DNA of 47,889 nt from Candidatus Limosilactobacillus intestinigallinarum (GCA_019117285.1 DXAA01000009.1:1-47889), one strand, 5' to 3'; shown: positions 1-8,448, numbered from the stretch's first letter. Translations and numbers: made by a program. The notes: generated from the letters alone by a model not told the origin.

Positions 1-133
1 GATTCTTGTTTCGTTGAAGACCGCTAATCTCATGATTCGTGAATTATCAAAAAAGAGAACTAGACCAAAAGCCAAAGTAGCTTAGTCTAATTCTCAAAGT
101 TCTCTTTATCCTTACCGATTGACAAAGAGCCCT

Positions 134-178
134 AAAAAGTCGCCAGTGACGTCGGTTGTGACGCACTGACGGCTTTTT
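134..178 (-). terminator. Intrinsic terminator of the TVP38-type gene
   Basis: An inverted repeat (aaaaagtcgccagtg paired with cactgacggcttttt, one mismatch) gives a hairpin flanked by A and T runs on both sides. It sits directly after the stop codon of the minus-strand gene and could also stop transcription arriving from the left. Bases 1-130 hold no ORF I can support, only an AT-rich stretch with a weak inverted repeat (agagaact at 54-61, agttctct at 99-106). Confidence 0.75.
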
Positions 179-846
179 CAATTAGGCAGCTTATCCTGCA
201 GTCGCTTTAGTCCCCAGTAGAAGAGGCAGAGGAGGACGAAGAGGACAACAACGGCGATAACTTTCTTGAAACTCATCGTAAAGAGGGCGTTGCCACCCAG
301 GGCGTAGAGGAAGGCGATCGGTAACGTCCCCAGGCTGACGGCCAGGAGGTACTGATGCTTAGCGACCGCCAACCCGCTGGCCGCGCAGTTGACCAGGAGG
401 TTGGGGATGACCGGGACAATGAAGCCGATGATCAGGCCGACCACCGGAAAGCGCTGCCGGGTGAGGTAGTCAAAGGCCGGCTTACGGCGGATCTGATCAG
501 AGATCCCGCTGCGCTTGATCATGATGGCGACAAAGCCGTTGCCGATGATGTTGCCACACCAGTTGATCAGAAAACCGATGAAGGGTCCAAAGCAGACCCC
601 GGTGAAGATGCAGACCACCGAGTTGGGGGCGAAGGGGATGCTGCAGAGGATCGCAATGGTGGCGACCAGCAGGAGGGTGTCACCCAGCCCGTGCTGGTGG
701 ACCAGGGTGACCAGTTCTCGCTGGTGGGCTGGACTGGGATGGGTGAGCAGGGCAAGTTCTGGTTGGTAAGCCCGGATGAGGATGATGGCGAGGACCACTA
801 CTACGCCAAGCTTGATGATGGTTCGCTGAATTTTGGTCAGGTGCAT
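178..846 (-). CDS. TVP38/TMEM64 (DedA-like, SNARE-associated) membrane protein
   Basis: This is a 222-residue polytopic membrane protein of the TVP38/TMEM64 (VTT domain) family, whose members are thought to act in lipid scrambling or membrane homeostasis. The core shows the family pattern: a hydrophobic segment with IPFAPNSVVCIFTG followed by GPFIGFLINWCGNIIGNG, and a later segment with PVIPNLLVNCAAS. I placed the start at 846 because an AAGGAGG ribosome site lies just upstream in the minus sense; the open frame extends further but without such a site. It is divergent from msrA. The substrate is unknown. Confidence 0.8.
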   Translation of the reverse strand: MHLTKIQRTIIKLGVVVVLAIILIRAYQPELALLTHPSPAHQRELVTLVHQHGLGDTLLLVATIAILCSIPFAPNSVVCIFTGVCFGPFIGFLINWCGNIIGNGFVAIMIKRSGISDQIRRKPAFDYLTRQRFPVVGLIIGFIVPVIPNLLVNCAASGLAVAKHQYLLAVSLGTLPIAFLYALGGNALFTMSFKKVIAVVVLFVLLCLFYWGLKRLQDKLPN

Positions 847-965
847 GCGGATCGCCTCCTTGCTGGTAGCCAGGCAATAAAGTTGAGCGGCCAATGTTAT
901 AGCTATATTATAGTAGCAATCAGGTGGGAAAGCACCATTACACATGGCAAGAAAGGATGATCGGG

Positions 966-1487
966 ATGAGTTTAGACACGGCAATCTTCGCGGGCGGCTG
1001 CTTCTGGTGCATGGTCAAGTCTTTTGATACCTACCCGGGGATCGAGAAGGTGGAGTCGGGATACACCGGCGGCCACGTGGCCAACCCCACCTATGAGCAG
1101 GTTTGTTCCGGAACAACCGGGCACACCGAGGCGGTCCGGATCACCTTCGATCCCGATGTCGTCTCCTACGCGGACCTGGTTGAAATCTACTGGCACCAGA
1201 CCGACCCAACCGATGCGATGGGGCAGTTCCAGGATCGCGGTGACAATTACCGACCGGTGATCTTCGTCAAGGATGCGGTGCAACGGCGGATCGCCGAGCA
1301 CTCCAAGCAACAGCTGGCGGCCAGCGGGAAATTCAACCGGCCAATCGTCACCCAAATTGAGGACGCCCAACCATTCTATCTGGCCGAGGACTACCACCAG
1401 GCCTTCTATAAGAAGGACCCGATACGTTATGCAATGGAGGAGGCGGGTGGTCGTGAGCAGTTCAAGCGCGACCACTGGCAGCAGTAA
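966..1487 (+). CDS. msrA: Peptide-methionine (S)-S-oxide reductase MsrA
   Basis: The 173-residue protein reduces methionine-S-sulfoxide in proteins, a cytosolic oxidative-damage repair function. The N-terminal GGCFWCM motif carries the catalytic cysteine. The segments [21 protein letters not shown] and [18 protein letters not shown] are typical of the family, and the length matches it. The start at 966 follows AAGAAAGG by about nine bases; an in-frame ATG at 957 sits on the ribosome site and is less likely. It stands alone, divergent from the TVP38-type gene, and ends in a strong hairpin shared with the convergent neighbour. Confidence 0.95.
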   Translation: MSLDTAIFAGGCFWCMVKSFDTYPGIEKVESGYTGGHVANPTYEQVCSGTTGHTEAVRITFDPDVVSYADLVEIYWHQTDPTDAMGQFQDRGDNYRPVIFVKDAVQRRIAEHSKQQLAASGKFNRPIVTQIEDAQPFYLAEDYHQAFYKKDPIRYAMEEAGGREQFKRDHWQQ

Positions 1488-1491
1488 CTAA

Positions 1492-1527
1492 AAATCCCTG
1501 GATCATTTCGACGTGATCCAGGGATTT
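1492..1527. terminator. Bidirectional terminator between msrA and the PEPCK-like gene
   Basis: A perfect 14-base inverted repeat (aaatccctggatca / tgatccagggattt) around an 8-base loop lies between two convergent stop codons. The A and T runs on the two sides make it usable in both directions. Confidence 0.85.
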
Positions 1528-1541
1528 CATGGTTTAAATGA

Positions 1542-3239
1542 CTAGTTGTTCATCAAAACGTCCAGCAGTTCTTGGGCAGATTCCTTCAGGGCGTCCTTGG
1601 ACTTATCGTTGCCCAGGTGGGTGAAGATTTCACCAACGTAGACACCGTTCTTGAAGAGGTTGTTGAAGACCTTGTCGATGATCGGCTTGGTCTTCTCTTG
1701 CTCTTGAACCGGGCCAAATGGGTTGGCGAAGAAGGTGGAACTCATGCCGACTTCATCGGTCGTCCCCAGGGCCTTCCGCTTACCAGCGATGAAGACCTTC
1801 TTGGCCTCGTCTTCGGTGTCGAAGCGGTGGATCCCGACCTCATCACTGTAGTTGTTGGCATAGAGCCACATGTCAACGGGGTGGTGTTCGATGACGTGCT
1901 CGTAGGTGTCAGCAGGGATGATGACCCGGGCGTTCTTCCGTTCAGGGTTGAGGTAGACACCACGGTCCATGTTGTTGAAGGCCACGGCACTGGACAGGTC
2001 GTCGAGACGGACAAAGGCCCCGGTTTCGGTCCCTTGAGCGTAGAGCTTACCGTCATCACCGATGGTAAAGCTGCCCATGTCGTCGAAGATGGTCTCCATA
2101 TCGACGATCTTGTCGTCGGCGATTTCCTGGAGGGCCTCGATGGATTCGGACTTCCCGGCACCGGAGTCACCAAAGAAGACAACGTTCTTTTCCTTACCGT
2201 TAGTGAAGCGAATCTTCAACATTGAGCCGTGGATTGGCAGACGGCCGTTGTTGATCTGGTGCAGGTTGTGCAGGGTCAGGCACATCTTCTTCATGTAGCC
2301 GAAGTAGGTGGTCTTGTCCGTGTATGGCACTTCACCGACCCAGATCTTGTTCTTCTTGTCGAGGTAGTAATGGGAAACCATGCCTTCCGTCTTCTCCAGA
2401 CCAAAGAGGAGGATCATGTCAGGCTTTTGCCCCTCGACCTCTTCTGGGGATGCCAATTCAAACAGGTTGGAGAGGGCGATCCCGTTGACCAGGTAGTCGA
2501 CATTGAAGTAGATGTAGGCCAGGCTCTCACCGATCTTAGCTGGGTAGCAGTACCACTGGCCGCGTTGACCGTGGAAACGCTTGATTGGGTTTTCTTCAAC
2601 CGCGGAGAAGACCCCTTCACGCTTGTTGCTCTTGGTGTGCATCAGCATTGGTGGCCGCAGCATCACCGTGTTGATGAAGTCGATGTCACGGAGTTCCTCG
2701 TAGCCTTCTGGGATTGGCCAATCGTGTGGTTGAACCAACATCGAGGCGTTCGTGGCCGCGTTAACCTGCCGGTAGGTCCGGTTGGTGAAGCCTTGCAGCT
2801 TTTCTTCGATGACCCGGTAGAGCTTCCGGACGAGCTCGTTTAAGTGGGTATCGATCATCTTGAATTCGTTGCCGGCGATCTTACTGTTGTTGTAGTTCAC
2901 CACGGAGACCCGCAGCAGGGAACGGTAGAATGAGTAGAGGGCTTCGAGACTGTTCAGGATTTCCTCTGGATCGTAATTATCGTAGGCACTGCCATCGTTG
3001 ATCAAAATCTTCTTGAGAACTTCAACGTATTCTTCTGGCGTGGCGTTGTCGAAGGCGTCATCGTCGTAGTCTGGATTGCGTGAGCCCAGGTAAAGCTTAA
3101 CGATATCGAGCAGCTCGTCGCTGTTGATCAGGGAGTAGATATCGTTATAGTAGGCTTCACTGAGGTTAATTGTCGCAACGCCCCGGTCGAGGTTGACATA
3201 GAGGGCTCTGCTTTGAATCTTTTGACTGTTTTCCGTCAT
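1542..3239 (-). CDS. PEP carboxykinase-like P-loop protein of uncertain function
   Basis: A protein of about 565 residues. From residue ~345 it carries GSMLKIRFTNGKEKNVVFFG followed by a clear Walker A (GDSGAGKSES), then an acidic DDMGSF segment and GTETGAFVRLDD, consistent with the nucleotide-binding half of the PEPCK/HPr-kinase fold. Lactobacilli carry a similar protein that is usually labelled phosphoenolpyruvate carboxykinase. The canonical PEPCK kinase-1a sequence (GxSGTGKTT) is altered, and the N-terminal ~250 residues look unlike classical PEPCK, so the reaction is not certain. Starts at 3260, 3248 and 3239 are all in frame; AAAGGA overlaps the first and is best spaced for 3239. It is monocistronic and convergent with msrA. 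Confidence 0.65.
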   Translation of the reverse strand: MTENSQKIQSRALYVNLDRGVATINLSEAYYNDIYSLINSDELLDIVKLYLGSRNPDYDDDAFDNATPEEYVEVLKKILINDGSAYDNYDPEEILNSLEALYSFYRSLLRVSVVNYNNSKIAGNEFKMIDTHLNELVRKLYRVIEEKLQGFTNRTYRQVNAATNASMLVQPHDWPIPEGYEELRDIDFINTVMLRPPMLMHTKSNKREGVFSAVEENPIKRFHGQRGQWYCYPAKIGESLAYIYFNVDYLVNGIALSNLFELASPEEVEGQKPDMILLFGLEKTEGMVSHYYLDKKNKIWVGEVPYTDKTTYFGYMKKMCLTLHNLHQINNGRLPIHGSMLKIRFTNGKEKNVVFFGDSGAGKSESIEALQEIADDKIVDMETIFDDMGSFTIGDDGKLYAQGTETGAFVRLDDLSSAVAFNNMDRGVYLNPERKNARVIIPADTYEHVIEHHPVDMWLYANNYSDEVGIHRFDTEDEAKKVFIAGKRKALGTTDEVGMSSTFFANPFGPVQEQEKTKPIIDKVFNNLFKNGVYVGEIFTHLGNDKSKDALKESAQELLDVLMNN

Positions 3240-3409
3240 CTGTACCATCAATCCTTTCATCTATACCTTGCCACCTATTATAGTTTATTTTTAGAGTAAA
3301 ATGAAAATAAAATTAAAAAATATTAGAATAATTTGCCGTAAATGCCGAATAATTGTCCGGTGAAAGTGTGCTAAAATATTAGTATTATCACAATGTAAGG
3401 GGTTAAATT

Positions 3410-3913
3410 ATGGACATTAAATGTAACGACACCCTGGCGGTTTCACTCCACCGGGTTTTTAATGCAGACCTGAACGAACATGGCACGGTCTTCGGCGGCC
3501 AGATCCTGAAGCTGGTTGACGGTGAGGCCTCGGTGGCCGCCATGCGGGTGACCCGGTCGGTGGTAGTCACGGCCGCAATGGATCACGTCCAGTTCCTGCG
3601 GCCATTCAAGCTCCAGGACTCAATGTGCATGGAGGCCTATGTTACCGGGGTCGGGCGACGGTCCCTGGAGGTCTTTGTCAAGGTCATCGGGGAGCACTTG
3701 ATGACCGGGGAACGCTTCCTCGGCTTCACCTGCTTCATGACCTACGTGATCCAGGACCCTGACAAGCGGATCAAGTATGACCGGGTCCTGCCCGTGACTC
3801 CAGAGCAAGAGGCAATGGTGGCCGGCTACCAGGGGCGTCGCCTTCACCGGAAGGAGAACCGTCAGCGCCAGAAGGTCATCCTCAATTCGATCAACATCAA
3901 CAAACCATGGTAA
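3410..3913 (+). CDS. Hotdog-fold acyl-CoA thioesterase (YkhA/YciA type)
   Basis: The 167-residue cytosolic protein should hydrolyse acyl-CoA thioesters. The N-terminal segment NEHGTVFGGQILKLVDGEAS matches the hotdog active-site helix of YciA/YkhA enzymes (N..G..FGG....D), followed by the strand VVVTAAMDHVQFLRPF. The C-terminal ~25 residues are basic (RRLHRKENRQRQK). The ATG at 3410 is seven bases after AAGGGG. It is a single-gene unit; the physiological substrate cannot be read from the sequence. Confidence 0.85.
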   Translation: MDIKCNDTLAVSLHRVFNADLNEHGTVFGGQILKLVDGEASVAAMRVTRSVVVTAAMDHVQFLRPFKLQDSMCMEAYVTGVGRRSLEVFVKVIGEHLMTGERFLGFTCFMTYVIQDPDKRIKYDRVLPVTPEQEAMVAGYQGRRLHRKENRQRQKVILNSININKPW

Positions 3914-4060
3914 AACGTTATATTACAGGTGCTTTACAGATGTGACGGAAAATGATAACTCCCGGTAACCCGGCCGTAACGACAATCCGGTATAGTATTA
4001 ACCGTCAAAGCGATCAGCATTGCTGGTCAATACTAAGTACAAAGGATGGATTGATTTTTA

Positions 4061-4699
4061 ATGAAGTTATCTAAGAAAGCCGCCAAGATTACAGCAGCCA
4101 TTGCCGGTGCCGTTGCACTGGGAACCGTTGCTACTGCAACCTCTGCCAACGCCGACTCGATTTACACGGTGCAGGCAGGTGACACCCTTTCTGGAATTTC
4201 TTACAAATTAGGCCATGATTTAACGTTCGTTGATACATTGGCTGCCAACAATCAAATTGCTGACAAGAATGTCATCTATGTTGGCCAGAAGCTAGTGATC
4301 AAGGATGATGGTGAGGTTGCTCCGGCAACTGCTCACCAAGTAGCGACCTTGCCAGCCGCTACCAGCCAGAATACCACGAGTCAATCAACGGCTAGCCAAA
4401 CTGCTGCAAGTCAGGCACCAGCTCAACAGCAGGCAAGCACGGCATCCAGCGCCAGCTACAACTCTGGGGTATCTGGTAACGATGCCGCTGCCAAGGCCTG
4501 GATCGCCGGTCGGGAATCCGGTGGTAACTATGGAGCCCGCAACGGTCAATATGTTGGTAAGTACCAATTATCCGCAGCCTACCTGAATGGCGACTACTCC
4601 GCCGCTAACCAGGAACGGGTAGCTGATCGGTACGTAGCTAGCCGCTACGGCTCATGGTCCGCTGCCCAATCATTCTGGCAGTCACACGGTTGGTACTAA
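4061..4699 (+). CDS. Secreted LysM protein with aggregation-promoting-factor (Apf) C-terminal domain
   Basis: The 212-residue exported cell-wall protein has a basic N-terminus and hydrophobic signal peptide (residues ~1-32, cut near ANADS). One LysM repeat follows (IYTVQAGDTLSGISYKLGHD to QKLVIKDDG, ~34-78), then a Q/T/A/S-rich linker. The C-terminal domain (~145-212) contains AWIAGRESGGNYGARNGQY and ends SAAQSFWQSHGWY, the hallmark of the lactobacillar Apf proteins, which resemble soluble transglycosylases and affect aggregation and cell shape. The Ala/Thr-rich, well-biased codons and own terminator suggest high, independent expression. Confidence 0.9.
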   Translation: MKLSKKAAKITAAIAGAVALGTVATATSANADSIYTVQAGDTLSGISYKLGHDLTFVDTLAANNQIADKNVIYVGQKLVIKDDGEVAPATAHQVATLPAATSQNTTSQSTASQTAASQAPAQQQASTASSASYNSGVSGNDAAAKAWIAGRESGGNYGARNGQYVGKYQLSAAYLNGDYSAANQERVADRYVASRYGSWSAAQSFWQSHGWY

Positions 4700-4719
4700 A
4701 AATAGTCAAGCTGAATCAT

Positions 4720-4750
4720 ACCGCTCTGGTCTATCCAGGGCGGTTTTTTA
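4720..4750 (+). terminator. Terminator of the Apf-like gene
   Basis: The hairpin accgctctgg / ccagggcggt (one G-T wobble) with a 5-base loop is followed by a run of six T. It lies 20 bases after the stop codon. Confidence 0.85.
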
Positions 4751-4863
4751 TGATTATATATGATTAAATTTTCATATGAAATAAAAAAGTTGAAATTCTT
4801 TTGATGCGAGCCTACTAAAATCCCACCATGCTTAACGCCTGGGAGAGTAAGGCTGACAAGGTT

Positions 4864-4880
4864 GGTCAATTTTGGTCAAA
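4864..4880 (+). promoter_or_regulatory. CtsR operator (tandem heptad)
   Basis: The sequence GGTCAAT-TTT-GGTCAAA matches the CtsR consensus (A/G)GTCAAA-N3-(A/G)GTCAAA with a single heptad mismatch. It lies six bases before a CIRCE element and about 115 bases before the hsp20 start, so CtsR probably represses this promoter at normal temperature. Confidence 0.75.
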
Positions 4881-4886
4881 CAAAAA

Positions 4887-4913
4887 TTAGCACTCTAAAC
4901 GATTAAGTGCTAA
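4887..4913 (+). promoter_or_regulatory. CIRCE element (HrcA operator)
   Basis: TTAGCACTC-N9-AAGTGCTAA matches the CIRCE inverted repeat TTAGCACTC-N9-GAGTGCTAA at 17 of 18 arm positions. CIRCE is bound by HrcA. Its place upstream of a small heat-shock gene and next to a CtsR box indicates dual heat-shock control. Confidence 0.9.
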
Positions 4914-4994
4914 TTAACTGTTGTATTTTCAGCGGGCGGGATTAAGATAGTAAGTGTAATCAAGATCAAGGTAATAAGAAAGGAAGAATCAATT

Positions 4995-5426
4995 ATGGCT
5001 AATGAAATTCAACGTCGTGGTAATTTGTTCGATAACTTGATGAATATGCGTGATTGGATGAATGATGATTTCTTCTCTGACTTAACTCCAGTTGCCGACC
5101 ACATGAAGACCGATGTCGCCGAAACCGACCAGGCCTACCAGGTTAAGATTGACATGCCGGGCTTTGATAAGAAGGACATTCACATCAACTACGCTAACAA
5201 CATCTTGTCCGTTACCGGTCACCGTGACACCTTTGCTGATGAGAGTGATAAGAAGGGTAACATCCTGCACAGCGAACGGCGGTATGGTCAGATGAGTCGT
5301 CAATACCGGCTGCCAGATGTTGACCGGGCTAAGGTTGCTGCTCACTATGAGAACGGGGTATTGACCCTCGAATTGCCAAAGATTCAGGCCAGTGAGGACA
5401 ACGATAGCCGGATTGATATTGACTAA
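4995..5426 (+). CDS. Small heat-shock protein, Hsp20/alpha-crystallin family
   Basis: The 143-residue ATP-independent holdase chaperone binds unfolding proteins in the cytosol. The alpha-crystallin domain runs from about residue 35 (MKTDVAETDQAYQVKIDMPG) to the GVLTLELPK motif near residue 121. The C-terminus lacks an obvious IxI motif but ends SRIDID, which may serve that role. AAAGGAAG precedes the ATG. Control by both CtsR and HrcA is inferred from the operators at 4864 and 4887. Lactobacilli usually carry one or a few such genes. Confidence 0.95.
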   Translation: MANEIQRRGNLFDNLMNMRDWMNDDFFSDLTPVADHMKTDVAETDQAYQVKIDMPGFDKKDIHINYANNILSVTGHRDTFADESDKKGNILHSERRYGQMSRQYRLPDVDRAKVAAHYENGVLTLELPKIQASEDNDSRIDID

Positions 5427-5454
5427 TTTCCAAAATCCAAATCCATCAAATAAG

Positions 5455-5487
5455 AAGTGGGTTGACCAGTGAATGGCCAACCCACTT
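5455..5487 (+). terminator. Terminator of hsp20
   Basis: A perfect ten-base repeat (aagtgggttg / caacccactt) closes a 13-base loop 28 bases after the stop. The T run that follows is short, so it may act together with the next hairpin. Confidence 0.65.
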
Positions 5488-5497
5488 TGTTAATAAA

Positions 5498-5533
5498 AAA
5501 TCGGCACGATCCAATGGTGGATGGTGCCGATTT
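5498..5533 (-). terminator. Terminator of the DUF308 gene
   Basis: A ten-base repeat (aaatcggcac / gtgccgattt) is followed on the minus strand by a run of T (the AAAAAA at 5495-5500 read in reverse). It lies just beyond the stop codon of the minus-strand gene at 5540. Confidence 0.8.
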
Positions 5534-5539
5534 ACTATT

Positions 5540-6064
5540 TTAAAATGCTTGGACAACGTGCATGATTCCGAAGACCATCAACATGACCGATACCAACCAG
5601 ACAATCGTCATGGCCGAAAGCAGCGGACTGAAGAGGAGGACAACCCCCATGATGATGCTGATCACGCCCAGGACAACCAGCCAGATGGAATAACCACGGT
5701 GGTATTCCTTGAAGAGCTTGGCTGCCTTAATTTCCATGATGGAATCAACGATGAACCAGATGGCGAACAGGATGGCGATGTAGAGGACCCCCCAGCCAGG
5801 GTAGACCAGGACGATGATCCCCAGAATAATATCTAAAATTGCTGCAAACATGATCCAACCTGAGCCCTGGTTGAGGGTCCGGTTAACAAACTGCCGGAAC
5901 CATAACTCGTAGACTCCCCGCAGGATAAAGGCAATCCCCGTTAAGATGGTCAAGAAATGCAAAGTCTTGTCGGGGTGCATGAACGAAGCCAGCCCGGCCA
6001 GGATGAACAAGATCCCGACGATCAGACTGAACCAGTCAAAGCCCTTCTTTTGTTCAGTAAACAT
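5540..6064 (-). CDS. DUF308/HdeD-like membrane protein
   Basis: The 174-residue integral membrane protein has six evenly spaced hydrophobic helices, the pattern of the HdeD/DUF308 family (HdeD is linked to acid resistance in enterobacteria). GWGVLYIAILFAIWFIVDSI and GIAFILRGVYELW are typical. GGAAG precedes the start. The gene is monocistronic, convergent with hsp20. The biochemical role in lactobacilli is not known. Confidence 0.8.
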   Translation of the reverse strand: MFTEQKKGFDWFSLIVGILFILAGLASFMHPDKTLHFLTILTGIAFILRGVYELWFRQFVNRTLNQGSGWIMFAAILDIILGIIVLVYPGWGVLYIAILFAIWFIVDSIMEIKAAKLFKEYHRGYSIWLVVLGVISIIMGVVLLFSPLLSAMTIVWLVSVMLMVFGIMHVVQAF

Positions 6065-6140
6065 CTAAAACACTTCCTTAATAAAAACTACGTCCCTAAT
6101 CATAGTGCACTTGGCCGGTTGAGGCAATAATTTTAGTAAT

Positions 6141-6173
6141 AAAAAACTAGTAACGATGAATTGTCTCGTTACT
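6141..6173 (-). terminator. Terminator of the VanZ/small-protein operon
   Basis: The hairpin agtaacga / tcgttact with a nine-base loop is followed in the minus sense by six T (AAAAAA at 6141-6146). It lies 11 bases past the stop of the 55-aa gene. Confidence 0.75.
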
Positions 6174-6183
6174 GGTCATCTGC

Positions 6184-6351
6184 CTAGGGATTTTCCTTAA
6201 TGCCGTGGGGGAAGTCCTTGTTGATCTCCCGCAGGATCGGCAGGAGGTAGTTGACGTATTGGTGGTAGGCGTCGATCGGCTTCAGGTTGCCGTCGTTAGC
6301 CTTCATCAGGGCAATCGCGATGTCGTGAGCCCGTTGCTCATTTGAAATCAT
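6184..6351 (-). CDS. Conserved-looking 55-aa hypothetical protein
   Basis: A 55-residue soluble protein beginning MISNEQRAHDIAIALMKAND and ending NKDFPHGIKENP. It starts at an ATG (6351, minus strand) preceded by GAGGTGAG, a good ribosome site, and is followed by a terminator. It begins 33 bases after the VanZ stop codon, so the two form an operon. Its composition is that of a small helical protein with no membrane segment. I do not recognise its function; it resembles short hypothetical proteins common in lactobacilli. Confidence 0.75.
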   Translation of the reverse strand: MISNEQRAHDIAIALMKANDGNLKPIDAYHQYVNYLLPILREINKDFPHGIKENP

Positions 6352-6383
6352 TTTTCTCACCTCAAGTACCTAGTTTAACAAAT

Positions 6384-6920
6384 CTAAGGGTGGGTGAGCA
6401 TAAATCGTTGCAAAAACTTTCGCCAGCCGTTCTGGTAGAGGATGATCATCAGCGAAAAACCAATCACCGCGCCAAGGGTGTTGGTGATCAGGTCGTCGAT
6501 GTCGGCCAGCCGCTGGAGGTTAAGAAAGTAGTCCCAGAGGAACTGGTTGCACTCAATAAAGAGACTGAAGAGCAAACCGTACAGGGTGGCGTGCTCAAAG
6601 GGGGTCCACCGGTTAAAGAGGAAGATGTAGACGCCGAGGGGGAAGGTCATGATGATGTTGAGGAAGAATTCCACGCTGAAACCCTGGAAGGGGATGGCAT
6701 TGAAGGGGACCCCGTGAAAGTGGAAGAGTACCTTATGGGCTGAGGGGACACTGACTTGGGCGGGGGTTAGACACAACCACAGCACCGCGGTGAGATAGAT
6801 CAGGAAGGTGATAATGGTGACCCGGGCGCCCCAGCTGGGGTGACGGTGCCAGATACCGCTCTTGAAGAAGATCAGCAGTTCAAGTCCAAAGTAGACAATA
6901 AAGGGAAGCCAAGCTCGCAA
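6384..6920 (-). CDS. VanZ family membrane protein
   Basis: A 178-residue protein with four or five hydrophobic helices and the VanZ pattern: YLTAVLWLCLTPAQVSVP, NAIPF, an FFLNIIMTFPLGVY segment, IECNQFLWD and DIDDLITNTLGAVIGF. VanZ proteins are linked to teicoplanin resistance and wall changes; most chromosomal homologues have no proven role. The start codon is TTG, chosen because TTAGGAG lies nine bases upstream and no in-frame ATG fits better. It leads a two-gene operon with the 55-aa gene and is divergent from the permease gene. Confidence 0.85.
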   Translation of the reverse strand: MRAWLPFIVYFGLELLIFFKSGIWHRHPSWGARVTIITFLIYLTAVLWLCLTPAQVSVPSAHKVLFHFHGVPFNAIPFQGFSVEFFLNIIMTFPLGVYIFLFNRWTPFEHATLYGLLFSLFIECNQFLWDYFLNLQRLADIDDLITNTLGAVIGFSLMIILYQNGWRKFLQRFMLTHP

Positions 6921-7043
6921 AGAAAATTACTCCTAACTGAAAAAAGTGTTATACAATGTAGTTTCAATAGTTCGTTATTATATCTCAAGGTGGGCCAAAT
7001 TGATAGTTGCCGGCCCATCTTCGTGGTGAGGAGTGAAATAAAT

Positions 7044-8399
7044 ATGGAAAAGAAGCAGCAGATGAATCGGCGCCTCAAGAGCCGTCACATCGAGCTGATG
7101 GCCCTCGGGGGGACGATTGGGACCGGGCTCTTCCTGGGTTCCGGGAAGGCCATTCGAGAGGCCGGCCCGGCGATCCTGCTGGCCTACCTGATCACCGGGA
7201 TTATCTGTTTTGGCATCATGCGAGCCCTTGGGGAGCTCTTGTTATCAAACCTGCACTACCGGTCATTCATGGAGGCCATCCGGGACTACCTTGGTCCGCG
7301 GGTGAGTTTCGTTGCCGGCTGGGCCTACTGGGCCTGCTGGTTGGCCCTGGCGATGGCAGAAATCACGGCGGTCGGGTTATATATCCAGATCTGGCTGCCC
7401 AACGTGCCCCAGTGGATCCCCGGGGTGATCACGTTGGTCATCTTCTTATGCCTGAACCTGATCACCGTGGACGTCTTCGGGGAGATTGAATTTTGGTTTG
7501 CCCTGATCAAGATCCTGGCGATCGTCGTCCTGGTAGCGGTGGGGATTCTGATGATGGTCCTGCAGTTCAAGACCGGTGACGGCTACGTGGCATCGCCGCT
7601 GAACCTGGTTCGCTATCACGGCTTCTTTGCGACGGGCCTGGGTGGGTTTGCCCGATCCTTTCAGATGGTGGTTTTCGCCTTCGTCGGTATCGAGATGGTC
7701 GGGGTCACTGCAGCGGAGGCCGAGAACCCGCGGAAGGTGATTCCCAAGGCGATCAACGGCATCCCCGTCCGAATTCTGCTCTTCTACATTGGGGCCCTAG
7801 CGGTGATTATGTGTATCTATCCTTGGAACCAGCTGTCACCGGACAACAGTCCCTTTGTCCTGGTCTTCAAGGATGTCGGTTTCCGCGGGGCGGCCAGCAT
7901 CGTCAACTTCGTGGTGATCACCGCGGCGGCTTCGGCCTGCAACAGCTCGATCTACACGACCGGCCGGATGCTGGCGGAGTTGACCTCTAACGCCCACCGG
8001 CCGGCCATTCGCCGGATCAGCCGTCTGTCCAAGCGGGCGGTTCCGGCCCGGGCGGTCGTGATCTCGTCATTGGTGATCGGCCTGGCCGCGATTCTGAACC
8101 TGGTGATGCCCGGGGAGGTCTTCACCTTCATCTCCAGCATCGCCACCACCAGCTTCCTCTTCATCTGGGCTGCCATCATCCTGGCCCACCTTCGCTACAT
8201 CCGCTTACATCCGGATGAGCGGACCTTCAAGATGCCTGGTGCTCCGGTCACTGATTACCTGGTTCTGGCCTTCTTGGCCTTTGTCATGGTGGTCCTGTGC
8301 CTGGAGCGGCAGACCCTGGAGGCCTTGATCCTGACCCTGGTCTGGTTTGCGATCCTCGGTGTCGCCTCCTTGAGCCAACCCAAACATGAACATCAGTAA
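7044..8399 (+). CDS. Amino-acid permease, APC superfamily (AAT family)
   Basis: The 451-residue cytoplasmic-membrane transporter probably takes up an amino acid with protons. The N-terminal RRLKSRHIELMALGGTIGTG contains the AAT-family TM1 signature (GGTIGTGLFLGSG), and about 12 helices follow. FVGIEMVGVTAAEAENPRK is the conserved TM6/loop motif. It resembles the GABA/D-serine/D-alanine permeases, but specificity cannot be assigned. I chose ATG 7044 because GAGGAG lies ten bases before it; the open frame starts earlier without support. A strong terminator follows. Confidence 0.9.
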   Translation: MEKKQQMNRRLKSRHIELMALGGTIGTGLFLGSGKAIREAGPAILLAYLITGIICFGIMRALGELLLSNLHYRSFMEAIRDYLGPRVSFVAGWAYWACWLALAMAEITAVGLYIQIWLPNVPQWIPGVITLVIFLCLNLITVDVFGEIEFWFALIKILAIVVLVAVGILMMVLQFKTGDGYVASPLNLVRYHGFFATGLGGFARSFQMVVFAFVGIEMVGVTAAEAENPRKVIPKAINGIPVRILLFYIGALAVIMCIYPWNQLSPDNSPFVLVFKDVGFRGAASIVNFVVITAAASACNSSIYTTGRMLAELTSNAHRPAIRRISRLSKRAVPARAVVISSLVIGLAAILNLVMPGEVFTFISSIATTSFLFIWAAIILAHLRYIRLHPDERTFKMPGAPVTDYLVLAFLAFVMVVLCLERQTLEALILTLVWFAILGVASLSQPKHEHQ

Positions 8400-8406
8400 A
8401 CTAAAT

Positions 8407-8444
8407 GGCCCGGCATTCCGTGATTGGAGTGCCGGGCCGTTGTT
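8407..8444. terminator. Terminator between permease and perR
   Basis: A GC-rich hairpin (ggcccggcattcc / ggagtgccgggcc, one wobble) is followed on the plus strand by a T-rich tail (8439-8450). It separates two convergent genes. Confidence 0.8.
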
Positions 8445-8448
8445 TGTT

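Noticed and set aside
51-110. IS end or attenuator at the window start
   Set aside because: Only a weak eight-base repeat and no shared sequence with the other IS copies; not enough context at the edge.
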